Numbered from the stretch's first letter, positions 1 through 6,113 are shown. The stretch is 8,809 nucleotides of DNA from an uncultured Eubacterium sp. (GCA_900545725.1 URAI01000097.1:1-8809); one strand, 5' to 3'. The notes: a model not told the origin generated them from the sequence alone. Translations and numbers: made by a program.

Positions 1-141
1 TAACTTTTATTAAAGACAGTATCAATTATAACATTTATATTTATTACAATTCTTATACTAATTTAATATATTCACATATCATAATAAATATACTTGTTAT
101 GGCAGCCTGTCATATTTGCAAGCAGAAATTAAGCAGCCAAT

Positions 142-1122
142 TTATTCAGAGCATGAAATATTTAATTTGTTTATAGCTTCTGCCAGAATATATCCTATTA
201 CTCTGATATTTTCGTCAATATCCTTAGGTGTAACATACATATCTGACATTTCAGGATTAATTACTTCTTTTATAAGGTGGTATTTTTCAGCAGGAGTGTA
301 TTCGCCCAAAACATCTGCCACACTCTCAAGTTCCTTAACCCCTGATAAAAGCTTCATGAGATTTTCCATAGTATCATTTACAATTGTCGGCGCATCAATC
401 ACTGTAGGTACTCCAATCGCAAGCACAGGAACTCCTATATTTTCTCTTGTAATTCCCACTCTGTGATTACCAACTCCTGATCCCGGATTGATACCACGGT
501 CTGATAACTGTATTGTTGTATTAAGTCTCTTACTATCCCTTGCTGCAAGTGAATCAAGTACAATAACGGCATCCGGTTCTGACTCATCTGCTATTCCTTT
601 TATTATCTGTGCTGTCTCTATTCCCGTCTGTGCCATCACTCCCGGACTTATTCCCGCTACCGAAAGCTTATGTTTATCACGAAAATGTCTGTTTATATCA
701 AGATTCTCCACTACAAAAGGACCTAGTGAATCAGCTGTAACCTGTCTGTTTCCAAGTCCTGCTACCAGAATAGAACATTTTGAAATATCCGTCACCATAT
801 TATTTAACAGCTTTTTTATATAAAATGTTACAATTTCTGATATTTTTTGTGAATATTGTGTATCACAATTACTTAGCCGCTCTGCTTCAATTGTAATATA
901 CGTTCCCATTGCCCGGCCTAATACCCTGACACCATGAGCGTTAGTTATCTCTAACGTAGTTACCTTAATCTTTGTATCCTCATCTATATTTTCATGGACT
1001 ATAACTCCATTATATCTTCCTTCACCACCATTAACCTCTTCATTAAGCTCCAGGGCAAGGTCTGTTCTTACTTTAAAATGGTCTTTCTTTATATTCATAA
1101 ACATATCTGTATTATTTTTCAT
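142..1122 (-). CDS. gpr: GPR endopeptidase (spore germination protease)
   Basis: The 326-residue product matches the germination protease that degrades small acid-soluble spore proteins (SASPs) when spores germinate. It is made in the forespore as a zymogen. The N-terminal VRTDLALE (residues 18-25) is the family's self-processing site, which resembles a SASP cleavage site. By analogy with the Bacillus enzyme, cleavage would follow Asp21. GLGNRQVTADSLGP (122-134) and VIVLDSLAAR (186-195) carry Asp131 and Asp190, which correspond to the two aspartates considered catalytic in this atypical aspartic protease family. The glycine-rich NPGSGVGNHR (212-221) is also typical. Length is close to the usual 320-370 residues. 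ATG at 1122 is supported by GGAG five bases upstream. I found no convincing sigma-G promoter upstream and no terminator in the 141 bases downstream. This gene implies a spore former. Confidence 0.97.
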   Translation of the reverse strand: MKNNTDMFMNIKKDHFKVRTDLALELNEEVNGGEGRYNGVIVHENIDEDTKIKVTTLEITNAHGVRVLGRAMGTYITIEAERLSNCDTQYSQKISEIVTFYIKKLLNNMVTDISKCSILVAGLGNRQVTADSLGPFVVENLDINRHFRDKHKLSVAGISPGVMAQTGIETAQIIKGIADESEPDAVIVLDSLAARDSKRLNTTIQLSDRGINPGSGVGNHRVGITRENIGVPVLAIGVPTVIDAPTIVNDTMENLMKLLSGVKELESVADVLGEYTPAEKYHLIKEVINPEMSDMYVTPKDIDENIRVIGYILAEAINKLNISCSE

Positions 1123-1332
1123 GTTTTCTCCATTTCTTAATAACCTTTATATAATAGAATATATTATTTTCTTAAAAGATTAATTATTTTATACTCTTAT
1201 ATTCAATAACAGTATTAACAGAAATTGGAGTCTTCATACCAGATGTGCCGGTATTCGTCCGAATATATCTGAATATAAGATTAATAAAGCTTAATATTTT
1301 TTTCACATAAATATCAATATATCTTCTGGATC
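1123..1332. other. Gene-free spacer upstream of gpr
   Basis: This AT-rich spacer lies between the gpr start and the terminator of the EAL gene, so the gpr promoter should be here. I see several TATAAA-like stretches but no properly spaced sigma-A or sigma-G element that I would defend. A short perfect inverted repeat, TATTCG-TC-CGAATA, lies at 1252-1265. I see no RNA gene and no small coding sequence with a ribosome binding site. Confidence 0.5.
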
Positions 1333-1382
1333 AAAAAAAAAATAATTATTGCTTCTCCTATTAGTAAGAAACAATAATTATT
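1333..1382 (-). terminator. Rho-independent terminator of the EAL gene
   Basis: Arms AATAATTATTG (1341-1351) and CAATAATTATT (1372-1382) are perfectly complementary over 11 bp. Past one mismatch, TTCT/AGAA extends the stem. On the minus strand the hairpin runs straight into about ten T residues (1342-1333). It begins 14 bases after the EAL gene stop codon. The stem is AT-rich, but its position and T tract are textbook. Confidence 0.88.
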
Positions 1383-1396
1383 CTTCACAAAACAAC

Positions 1397-3088
1397 TTAT
1401 TTACGGTTGAGGGAAACCACCTGCTGAACAAACTGTTCCTTTGCGCATGGTCTGCCATAAAAATAGCCCTGTAAATAATCAACCTGCATTTCCTTCATTT
1501 TCTGGCACCATTCCTTTTTTTCAATACCTTCTGCACATATACTTACATTAATGCTATGTACCATAGGAATAATATTTTTATACAATTCAAAATCTCTTGC
1601 GTTGTTCATAGCCTTTGCTGTAAAATCCTTATCCATTTTTACATAGCTTGGATTCATATCACGTATACAATGAAAATTAGAATACCCTGTGCCAAAATCA
1701 TCTATTACAAAGCAGATATGGTTCTCATCCAATACTTTCCTGAACCTACAGAATACCGGTGTCATATCCATAAATCCACTTTCCGTCATTTCAATACATA
1801 TGGAATCCGGTTGTAAACCATATTTTTTAATCACATCCAATATATCTCTTTCAACATTGCCATGCATAATCTGAACATATGAAACATTTATATTCATTTT
1901 AAAATCAGGAATATATTGCTGGATTTCACAACATGTTTTCGCCGCTTCATCTAATATATATCTTCCTGCCGGGATAATTAACCCGGTTTCTTCCAGTAAC
2001 GGGATGAAGTCTACTGGTGAAACTGTCTCCGTACCTTCTTCAGAGGTCATTGAGAAACGCATAAGTGCCTCTGCACCAATAATCCGCTCTGAGCTGCAAT
2101 CCACAATTGGCTGGTAATACACCTCAAAGCCGTTGAATCCATTCACAACAGAATTACGGAGTGCCGCTACTATCCTTCCTGTTCTTAAAAAGCTCTCGTA
2201 GTCGTTCTCATCAAATATATAGAATCCATTTTTTCCCATTTTTTTGGCTTTTTTAAGGACAAATGCAAATTTCTTGCGGCACTCCTCGTAGCCTTCATCA
2301 CAAGCTGTTGCTGCATCCACAACACCAACAGAAATCGAAAAAACAGCCTCATATTTTTCAGATACTATAAACTTGTAAAGTCTGGCATCAATCATCTTCT
2401 TAAGCTCTGCGGCATATTCCTCTGAAGAATGTTCCAAATCAACAATCACATACTGATCTGCTACAAGATGATATATCTTCTGTTTATCAGAAAGACATTC
2501 TTTTATGCAGTCAGCTACACCTTTCAGAATATAATTGCCGTAAGCCGCTCCACGTGAACTATTGATTGCTCCAAAATCATCTATTCCTATATGCATAAGA
2601 AATCCCTTAGAAATGTGTGTCTTCTGCGAGCGCATATAGGCATTAAATTCAGGACCTCCAAGCAATCCTGTGACATTATCTGCTCTTCTTTGATTGCCAG
2701 TCTCTTTCATGCAGCCAACCAGATATTGTGCATTCCCTTGTGAATCATCAACCACTATACCGCGGCAGTTAATCCATACCGGCATGTCTTCTTTATCAAG
2801 CCATCTGTAATGAAGATTATGTACCTTTTCTTTTCCTTCATATATAGCCGTAAGGTGCTCCTGGAGCATCTTACGGTCTTCTTCATAAACCAACTGTAAA
2901 ACATCATTAGTAAAATTATTCATAACATTATCCGATATCTTAAAACGGTTCACAGCCGATTCAGAAAATTCTATTGTATTATTCTGCAAATCATATACAT
3001 ATAGATAATCATCCATACATTTTGCGATTATTTCTAATAAAGTTTCTTTTGGCAGCTTACCAAATACCTTAAATATATTCTCACTCAC
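1397..3088 (-). CDS. PAS / degenerate GGDEF / EAL cyclic-di-GMP phosphodiesterase
   Basis: This 563-residue soluble protein has no signal peptide or membrane segment. Residues about 20-128 look like a PAS sensor domain, ending in the usual YLVGCMKE strand. Residues about 138-295 are GGDEF-like, but the signature loop reads LVADQY (208-213), so diguanylate cyclase activity is unlikely. Residues about 305-555 are an EAL domain with the catalytic set in place: EALMR (340-344), Asn401, Glu433 in EMTES, IDDFGTGYS with Asp463 and Asp464, Lys485, Glu520 in AEGIE, and Gln540 in LQGYFYGRP. It should therefore hydrolyse c-di-GMP to pGpG, with the PAS and GGDEF parts acting as regulators. GTG at 3088 is chosen because AGAAAGG sits eight bases upstream. 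It follows the chemoreceptor by 129 bases and has its own terminator. The exact sensory input is unknown. Confidence 0.93.
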   Translation of the reverse strand: MSENIFKVFGKLPKETLLEIIAKCMDDYLYVYDLQNNTIEFSESAVNRFKISDNVMNNFTNDVLQLVYEEDRKMLQEHLTAIYEGKEKVHNLHYRWLDKEDMPVWINCRGIVVDDSQGNAQYLVGCMKETGNQRRADNVTGLLGGPEFNAYMRSQKTHISKGFLMHIGIDDFGAINSSRGAAYGNYILKGVADCIKECLSDKQKIYHLVADQYVIVDLEHSSEEYAAELKKMIDARLYKFIVSEKYEAVFSISVGVVDAATACDEGYEECRKKFAFVLKKAKKMGKNGFYIFDENDYESFLRTGRIVAALRNSVVNGFNGFEVYYQPIVDCSSERIIGAEALMRFSMTSEEGTETVSPVDFIPLLEETGLIIPAGRYILDEAAKTCCEIQQYIPDFKMNINVSYVQIMHGNVERDILDVIKKYGLQPDSICIEMTESGFMDMTPVFCRFRKVLDENHICFVIDDFGTGYSNFHCIRDMNPSYVKMDKDFTAKAMNNARDFELYKNIIPMVHSINVSICAEGIEKKEWCQKMKEMQVDYLQGYFYGRPCAKEQFVQQVVSLNRK

Positions 3089-3129
3089 AACAAGAACCTT
3101 TCTTTCCTAATCGTATCATAAGATACCAG

Positions 3130-3216
3130 AGTTAAAAGTCCTAACCCCACATGAACCTGCTCATAAGTGGAATCAGGACCTTTATGCCCCAATATCATTA
3201 TAATTCTCTTTTAACC
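3130..3216 (-). other. Nested intercistronic RNA hairpin between receptor and EAL genes
   Basis: Read on the minus strand, an outer stem pairs 3208-3216 with 3130-3138 (8 Watson-Crick pairs plus one G-U). It encloses a second stem of 13 bp, 3167-3179 with 3138-3150, capped by ATGA/TCAT and a six-base loop; base 3138 is shared, so one stem loses a pair. Three inner positions that mismatch on the plus strand become G-U pairs on the minus strand, which points to minus-strand RNA as the functional form. Only four T residues follow the inner stem (3137-3134), so it would be a weak terminator at best. It could be an attenuator, a processing or stability element, or an unassigned structured leader. 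I do not recognise a known riboswitch class. Confidence 0.5.
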
Positions 3217-3217
3217 T

Positions 3218-4396
3218 TTAGAATAACTTAAATCTGTTTACACGCTCATTCATCTTATCTGCACCCTCTGAGAGATTAATACTAATTGCTGTATTCTCTT
3301 CTGATGATGCTGCTGTACTCTGTACAACACCTGAAAGCTGTTCAATTCCCTGTCCGACCTGCTCTAATGACTCTGCCTGTGCATTGGCTTTCTCCATTGT
3401 ATTCTCTGCCATTTCTGCAAACGAATCCATGTCCGAAATAATCTGATTGAAAGCTTCTGCCGTTGTAATTGTAACTGCATTTCCTCGTTGAATTTCAACT
3501 AAAGTTTTATCTATTAAATCTCTTGTATTTACCGCTGACTTCGCACTGTCTGCAGCAAGTTTTCCTATCTGATCTGCTACTACCGCAAAACCCTTACCTG
3601 CCTCGCCTGCCCTGGCAGCTTCTATCGAAGCATTAAGAGCTAACAAATTAGTCTGTGAAGCAATATCTTCAATATCTGTAATAATATTACCTATTTCCTT
3701 AGATATTTCTGTAATATGTTCCATCTCTGTCAACAGAACATTCATTTTTTCCTTTTCTTCATTCGCTTTGTTCGCAGAAGCTTTTACACGTTCAGATGCA
3801 TTTTTTGTTTCCTTTGCAGTATCTACAGCAAGGTCAACAACTGTATCTATTGTTGCATTCAATTCCTGAATAACTCCGGCCTGTTCCGTTGCACCATCTG
3901 ATAAAGACTTTGATGCACTTTCAACTTCCTTTGCGTTATGTGTAACCTGTTCAGCAATACCGCTAATTTCTGACAATGTACTGTTAAATCGTTTTAAAAT
4001 ATATACAAGTGACTCTTTCAATTCTGAAAAATCACCCAGAAACGGTGTAATATCATCACCATTTCTTGTCAAATCACCCTGAGCTATCAATTTAACCTCC
4101 TGAGAAATCTCACGGACATAATCTGAAAGAATATTCATTGCTTCTTTCAGCATTCTTATTGTATCTCCGAACTCATCATCTGATTCGTAAGTAAGCATTT
4201 CTATATTAGACAGTTCACCTTTTCTAAGACTGGCAACTGCTGCATCTATCTGCTGTACCGGTTCTGTTATTGAATCTGTAATTATCTTTCCGATAACTGT
4301 TGCAACTACTGCAATCATGATTCCTGTTACAATAATGACAATAATAATAATAATAGTACAGATGTTGGCAAGTGTTTTCGCATTATCTAATTCCAC
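3218..4396 (-). CDS. Chemoreceptor C-terminal part: TM2, HAMP, signalling domain (split gene)
   Basis: This reading frame continues, without any shift, from the upstream receptor fragment after a single TAG (4399-4397). It begins VELDNAKTLAN, the expected end of the sensor domain. The second membrane helix is at about residues 10-36 and is very rich in Ile and Val. HAMP spans about 36-92, followed by a second HAMP-like stretch (IAQGDLT, about 104-150). A long methyl-accepting coiled coil then runs to the C terminus. The conserved kinase-control tip TNLLALNASIEAARAGE is at 249-265, followed by GKGFAVVADQIGKLA (268-282). No CheR-tethering pentapeptide is seen at the end, which is ...NRFKLF. If expressed separately, it would start at the GTG directly after the stop, but no good Shine-Dalgarno sequence is present there. 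Reinitiation, readthrough or loss of function are all possible. Confidence 0.85.
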   Translation of the reverse strand: MELDNAKTLANICTIIIIIVIIVTGIMIAVVATVIGKIITDSITEPVQQIDAAVASLRKGELSNIEMLTYESDDEFGDTIRMLKEAMNILSDYVREISQEVKLIAQGDLTRNGDDITPFLGDFSELKESLVYILKRFNSTLSEISGIAEQVTHNAKEVESASKSLSDGATEQAGVIQELNATIDTVVDLAVDTAKETKNASERVKASANKANEEKEKMNVLLTEMEHITEISKEIGNIITDIEDIASQTNLLALNASIEAARAGEAGKGFAVVADQIGKLAADSAKSAVNTRDLIDKTLVEIQRGNAVTITTAEAFNQIISDMDSFAEMAENTMEKANAQAESLEQVGQGIEQLSGVVQSTAASSEENTAISINLSEGADKMNERVNRFKLF

Positions 4397-4936
4397 CTAG
4401 AAATCATCATGTAATATACTTAATTGTTTTACAAATGACATATAGCTTTCATATGCACTTCCGATCATAATCCTCGCTGCTTCAGCCTGTTTATTATCTC
4501 TACTCAATTTGTATACTTCATCTGAAGTTGATAAGTATTCTTCCCACGCAGAAGTTGCCTTTTCGTAATCGGCTTTTCCTTGCTGTGCTTTCTTATTTGA
4601 ATTAATTATCTCACCTAACTTAGCTGTCGCGTCTTTAATCTGACTTTCTATATTATCATTTTCTTTTTCACACGTAGCCATAGCTGCGACATCTGATTCT
4701 ACAAGATGCTGATACTGCTTGATTCTATACTTAGCAGTCATTGTTTCTAATTCCTGCAGATACTCAAGTGAAGGAGACCACACTTCCGTAATATGACGTA
4801 TATTCGAACGAATCATTAATGTCGATACAAGTGCCACCAGTACGAAAAACGCTGTCATAACTAATACCGACATCCGATATACCTTCAATTTCGCTGCAAC
4901 TTTTAAATTACCTATCCATTTTTTAATCTTTGCCAT
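4397..4936 (-). CDS. Chemoreceptor N-terminal part: TM1 and four-helix sensor domain (split gene)
   Basis: This 179-residue fragment has a basic cytoplasmic start, a membrane helix at about residues 22-43, and then a helical extracellular region with the pattern of the 4HB_MCP ligand-binding domain: TWEEY-like WEEYLSTSDEVYKLS at about 131-145 and EAARIM at about 152-157. It ends ...LSILHDDF at a TAG codon. The same frame then continues into the second membrane helix, HAMP and signalling domain. Together the two parts would be about 572 residues, a normal size for a transmembrane chemoreceptor. ATG at 4936 has AAGGG about nine bases upstream. Alone it would be a membrane-anchored sensor with no output. 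Most simply it is the first half of a receptor broken by a CAG-to-TAG change. Confidence 0.83.
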   Translation of the reverse strand: MAKIKKWIGNLKVAAKLKVYRMSVLVMTAFFVLVALVSTLMIRSNIRHITEVWSPSLEYLQELETMTAKYRIKQYQHLVESDVAAMATCEKENDNIESQIKDATAKLGEIINSNKKAQQGKADYEKATSAWEEYLSTSDEVYKLSRDNKQAEAARIMIGSAYESYMSFVKQLSILHDDF

Positions 4937-5000
4937 ATAGTTTTCCCTTCTTTTGTTTTATTAGTAATAATTAACTTTTTCTGAATCACATTGTAAATAA

Positions 5001-5037
5001 CCGTGAAAATAGCCGTGAAAAATCTATTATCTCACGG
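5001..5037 (-). repeat. CCGTGA direct and inverted repeat cluster in the receptor leader
   Basis: CCGTGAAAA occurs twice, 12 bases apart (from 5001 and from 5013), and its inverse TCACGG follows at 5032-5037. In minus-strand RNA, 5030-5037 can pair with 5013-5020 over eight bases, or with the more distal copy (5001-5012), where an extra CTAT/ATAG block extends the stem. The two foldings exclude each other. It lies between the predicted promoter and the receptor start. Confidence 0.6.
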
Positions 5038-5070
5038 AAATCACAATCTTTCATCTGAAAAGTTTTGTTA

Positions 5071-5099
5071 AATATATCACAGAATTGTTCAAATTGCAA
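5071..5099 (-). promoter_or_regulatory. Putative sigma-A promoter of the chemoreceptor gene
   Basis: On the minus strand, TTGCAA (5099-5094), a 17-base spacer and TATATT (5076-5071) form a good vegetative promoter. A TGA just before the -10 gives an extended -10 element. It predicts a leader of about 125-130 bases that contains the CCGTGA repeats. I found no sigma-D motility promoter, although receptors often use one. Confidence 0.6.
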
Positions 5100-5102
5100 C
5101 AT

Positions 5103-5116
5103 AAAAAAAAAAAAAA
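5103..5116. repeat. 14-base poly-A tract
   Basis: Fourteen consecutive A residues (T on the receptor coding strand) lie only three bases upstream of the predicted -35 box. The tract is long enough to be prone to slipped-strand length change, and it could also act as an AT-rich upstream promoter element. No hairpin precedes it on the minus strand, so I do not call it a terminator. Confidence 0.7.
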
Positions 5117-5294
5117 ATGTATACTTTTCACAAAGAAAAACATCTTGCATATATAACCTTATATCGCATTTAAAGCTCTATCCATAGTAATTTTGCACTA
5201 TACCGCTCCTTTTATTTTATACATATCTTCTAACGTTCATAAATACAAGCTGTTACACCAGTAGAAAAAATGTATTTAATATTATTTTAGAGTA

Positions 5295-5313
5295 TGTAGA
5301 AAAATTTTCTACA
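5295..5313. repeat. 19-base perfect palindrome TGTAGAAAA-A-TTTTCTACA
   Basis: Two nine-base arms (5295-5303 and 5305-5313) are separated by one base. A one-base gap is too tight for a stable RNA loop of full length, so a dimeric-protein binding site is more likely than a terminator. No adjacent gene start is visible within about 190 bases, so its target is unclear. Confidence 0.55.
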
Positions 5314-5383
5314 CACCCTACTTTTACGGTTTTGAAAGAAGACCGGATTCAAACCAGATTGTCATACATTCCTAATATTTATT

Positions 5384-5412
5384 TTGACACCAATTCTGAC
5401 CCCATTTATTTT
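5384..5412 (+). promoter_or_regulatory. Possible plus-strand promoter running toward ssrA antisense
   Basis: A perfect TTGACA (5384-5389), a 17-base spacer and TATTTT (5407-5412) fit a sigma-A promoter on the plus strand. No plus-strand gene lies downstream before rpsT, so any transcript would be antisense to the ssrA terminator and tmRNA. Chance occurrence in AT-rich DNA is quite possible. Confidence 0.3.
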
Positions 5413-5462
5413 GGTCTGAAACGACCCTAAACGGTGTAAAACGGTAATTTTTTTACCTGCAT

Positions 5463-5503
5463 AAAAAAAGAAATGCCGAAAATATCGCATTTTCAAGCAT
5501 TTC
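5463..5503 (-). terminator. Rho-independent terminator of ssrA
   Basis: On the minus strand, GAAATGC (5503-5497) pairs with GCATTTC (5476-5470). An inner GAAAAT/ATTTTC pairing extends the stem to about 13 bp. Seven T residues (5469-5463) follow. It starts a few bases after the mature tmRNA 3' end. Confidence 0.92.
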
Positions 5504-5509
5504 CCTTAG

Positions 5510-5856
5510 TGGAGTAGACGGGAGTCGAACCCGTGTCCAAAAGCCCATTCACTGTTCTTCTACTATTATAGTTGATTATTGTGGGCAAGCCCTCATTCCC
5601 TCTGGTATCAGGAAACCAACACCCCAATACTTTCAGTAGCTTCATAATACGCCCAATGACTCAAAGCTTTGTCAAAGTCGTTTCTCACATAGTCGAAGCC
5701 TGGATCCTAAAGTGTGAGTGCTCTAGGTCAGACTGCTGCCATTAGGCAGCGTATGCTAAATTATCTTCAGCGTTTATATTTAAGTTTGTGATTTGACGCA
5801 TCACCTGCGAATAGCTTCACCAGCTTCAAAACCCCTGTCGAAACCTTTACTACCCC
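5510..5856 (-). ncRNA. ssrA: Transfer-messenger RNA (tmRNA)
   Basis: tmRNA with SmpB rescues ribosomes stalled on mRNAs lacking a stop codon and adds a degradation tag. The 5' end GGGGUAG (5856-5850) pairs with 3' CUACUCC as a seven-base acceptor stem with G3-U70, the alanine identity pair, and A at 5510 is the discriminator. The T arm is ACGGG-TTCGACT-CCCGT, and the 5' part has the conserved GGTTTCGACAGGGG. The tag frame follows the usual TAAATATAA context: GCT GAA GAT AAT TTA GCA TAC GCT GCC TAA (5771-5742), giving AEDNLAYAA after the charged alanine. The mature length is about 347 bases before CCA. The bases after the discriminator are CTA, so CCA is not encoded and must be added enzymatically. 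It has its own promoter and terminator. Confidence 0.98.
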
Positions 5857-5878
5857 TGAGTTTATCCACTTCTTTAAA

Positions 5879-5908
5879 AGTATAGCATTTATCATACTTA
5901 TATGTCAA
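5879..5908 (-). promoter_or_regulatory. Strong promoter of ssrA
   Basis: On the minus strand, TTGACA (5908-5903), an 18-base spacer and TATACT (5884-5879) are near consensus. TGC directly before the -10 gives an extended -10 element. Transcription should begin about 15 bases before the mature tmRNA 5' end, leaving a short leader for RNase P to remove. Confidence 0.88.
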
Positions 5909-5914
5909 CAGTCC

Positions 5915-5936
5915 CTGCTTCCATTTTATGAAGCAG
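5915..5936. repeat. Inverted repeat CTGCTTC...GAAGCAG upstream of the ssrA promoter
   Basis: Seven-base perfect arms (5915-5921 and 5930-5936) flank an eight-base loop, six bases upstream of the ssrA -35 box. No T tract follows on either strand, so it is not a clear terminator. It could be a regulator site between ssrA and rpsT, or chance. Confidence 0.4.
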
Positions 5937-5990
5937 AAACAAACTTTTCACTTCATCACATTATTATTTCAAGAAAAACATCAAAACTTA

Positions 5991-6019
5991 TTGACATAAA
6001 CTATTCTATCGGATAAAAT
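5991..6019 (+). promoter_or_regulatory. Strong promoter of rpsT
   Basis: Perfect TTGACA (5991-5996), a 17-base spacer and TAAAAT (6014-6019) make a near-consensus vegetative promoter. It predicts a leader of about 88 bases before the rpsT start codon, long enough for translational control. Confidence 0.85.
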
Positions 6020-6100
6020 ATCATAGTATGTTTACATTAGAACGTCCGTGTCCGGCTTTAATGCAAAACAGATAAAATGAATTTTAATAAATAATATTTT

Positions 6101-6105
6101 GGAGG
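6101..6105 (+). promoter_or_regulatory. Ribosome binding site that fixes the TTG start of rpsT
   Basis: GGAGG ends eight bases before TTG at 6114. The reading frame is open further upstream to a TTG at 6099, but that start would place the Shine-Dalgarno sequence inside the coding region and add five residues absent from S20 proteins. Confidence 0.9.
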
Positions 6106-6113
6106 TGTACGGA

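Larger units (their letters stand above)
3218..4936 (-). pseudogene. Whole methyl-accepting chemotaxis protein locus with one in-frame amber codon
   Basis: Read through the TAG at 4397-4399, the locus encodes one complete receptor in normal order: TM1, four-helix sensor, TM2, HAMP, methylation helices and signalling tip. No other frameshift or stop is visible, and both halves keep clean family signatures. This suggests a recent mutation, a strain polymorphism, a sequence error, or a gene still used through suppression or reinitiation. I call it a putative pseudogene only because of the single stop. Confidence 0.6.
4937..5462. other. 526-base gene-free regulatory region upstream of the receptor
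   Basis: I see no protein-coding gene here. The region contains a CCGTGA repeat cluster (5001-5037), a minus-strand promoter (5071-5099), an A14 tract (5103-5116), a six-codon minus-strand minicistron with a good ribosome binding site (5178-5198), a 19-base perfect palindrome (5295-5313), and a plus-strand promoter-like sequence with overlapping GGTC/GACC hairpins (5384-5426). Each is listed separately where it merits it. The region is AT-rich, with stop codons in all frames. Confidence 0.6.

Noticed and set aside
102..139. GCAGCC repeats after gpr as a terminator
   Set aside because: The two copies are direct, not inverted, so they cannot form a hairpin, and no T tract follows.
116..823. 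Plus-strand open frames at 116-466 and 488-823
   Set aside because: They lie antisense to gpr, show no protein family features and lack ribosome binding sites. They are shadows of the gpr coding sequence.
1556..1874. Plus-strand open frames at 1556-1816 and 1689-1874
   Set aside because: They are antisense to the EAL domain, with low-complexity composition and no start signals.
3089..3217. Known c-di-GMP riboswitch before the EAL gene
   Set aside because: The conserved sequence elements I recall for classes I and II are not visible. Only generic nested stems are seen.
3716..3901. Plus-strand open frame at 3716-3901
   Set aside because: It is antisense to the receptor coiled coil, with Phe and Cys runs and no ribosome binding site.
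4397..4399. Pyrrolysine insertion at the receptor TAG
   Set aside because: Nothing in the window points to Pyl genes or to a context that favours it. A nonsense mutation is simpler, so I keep it only as a check.
5101..5120. Poly-A tract as the T tract of a minus-strand terminator
   Set aside because: No stable hairpin precedes it on the minus strand.
6099..6113. Earlier TTG start for rpsT at 6099
   Set aside because: It would place the GGAGG ribosome binding site inside the gene and add residues not found in S20.
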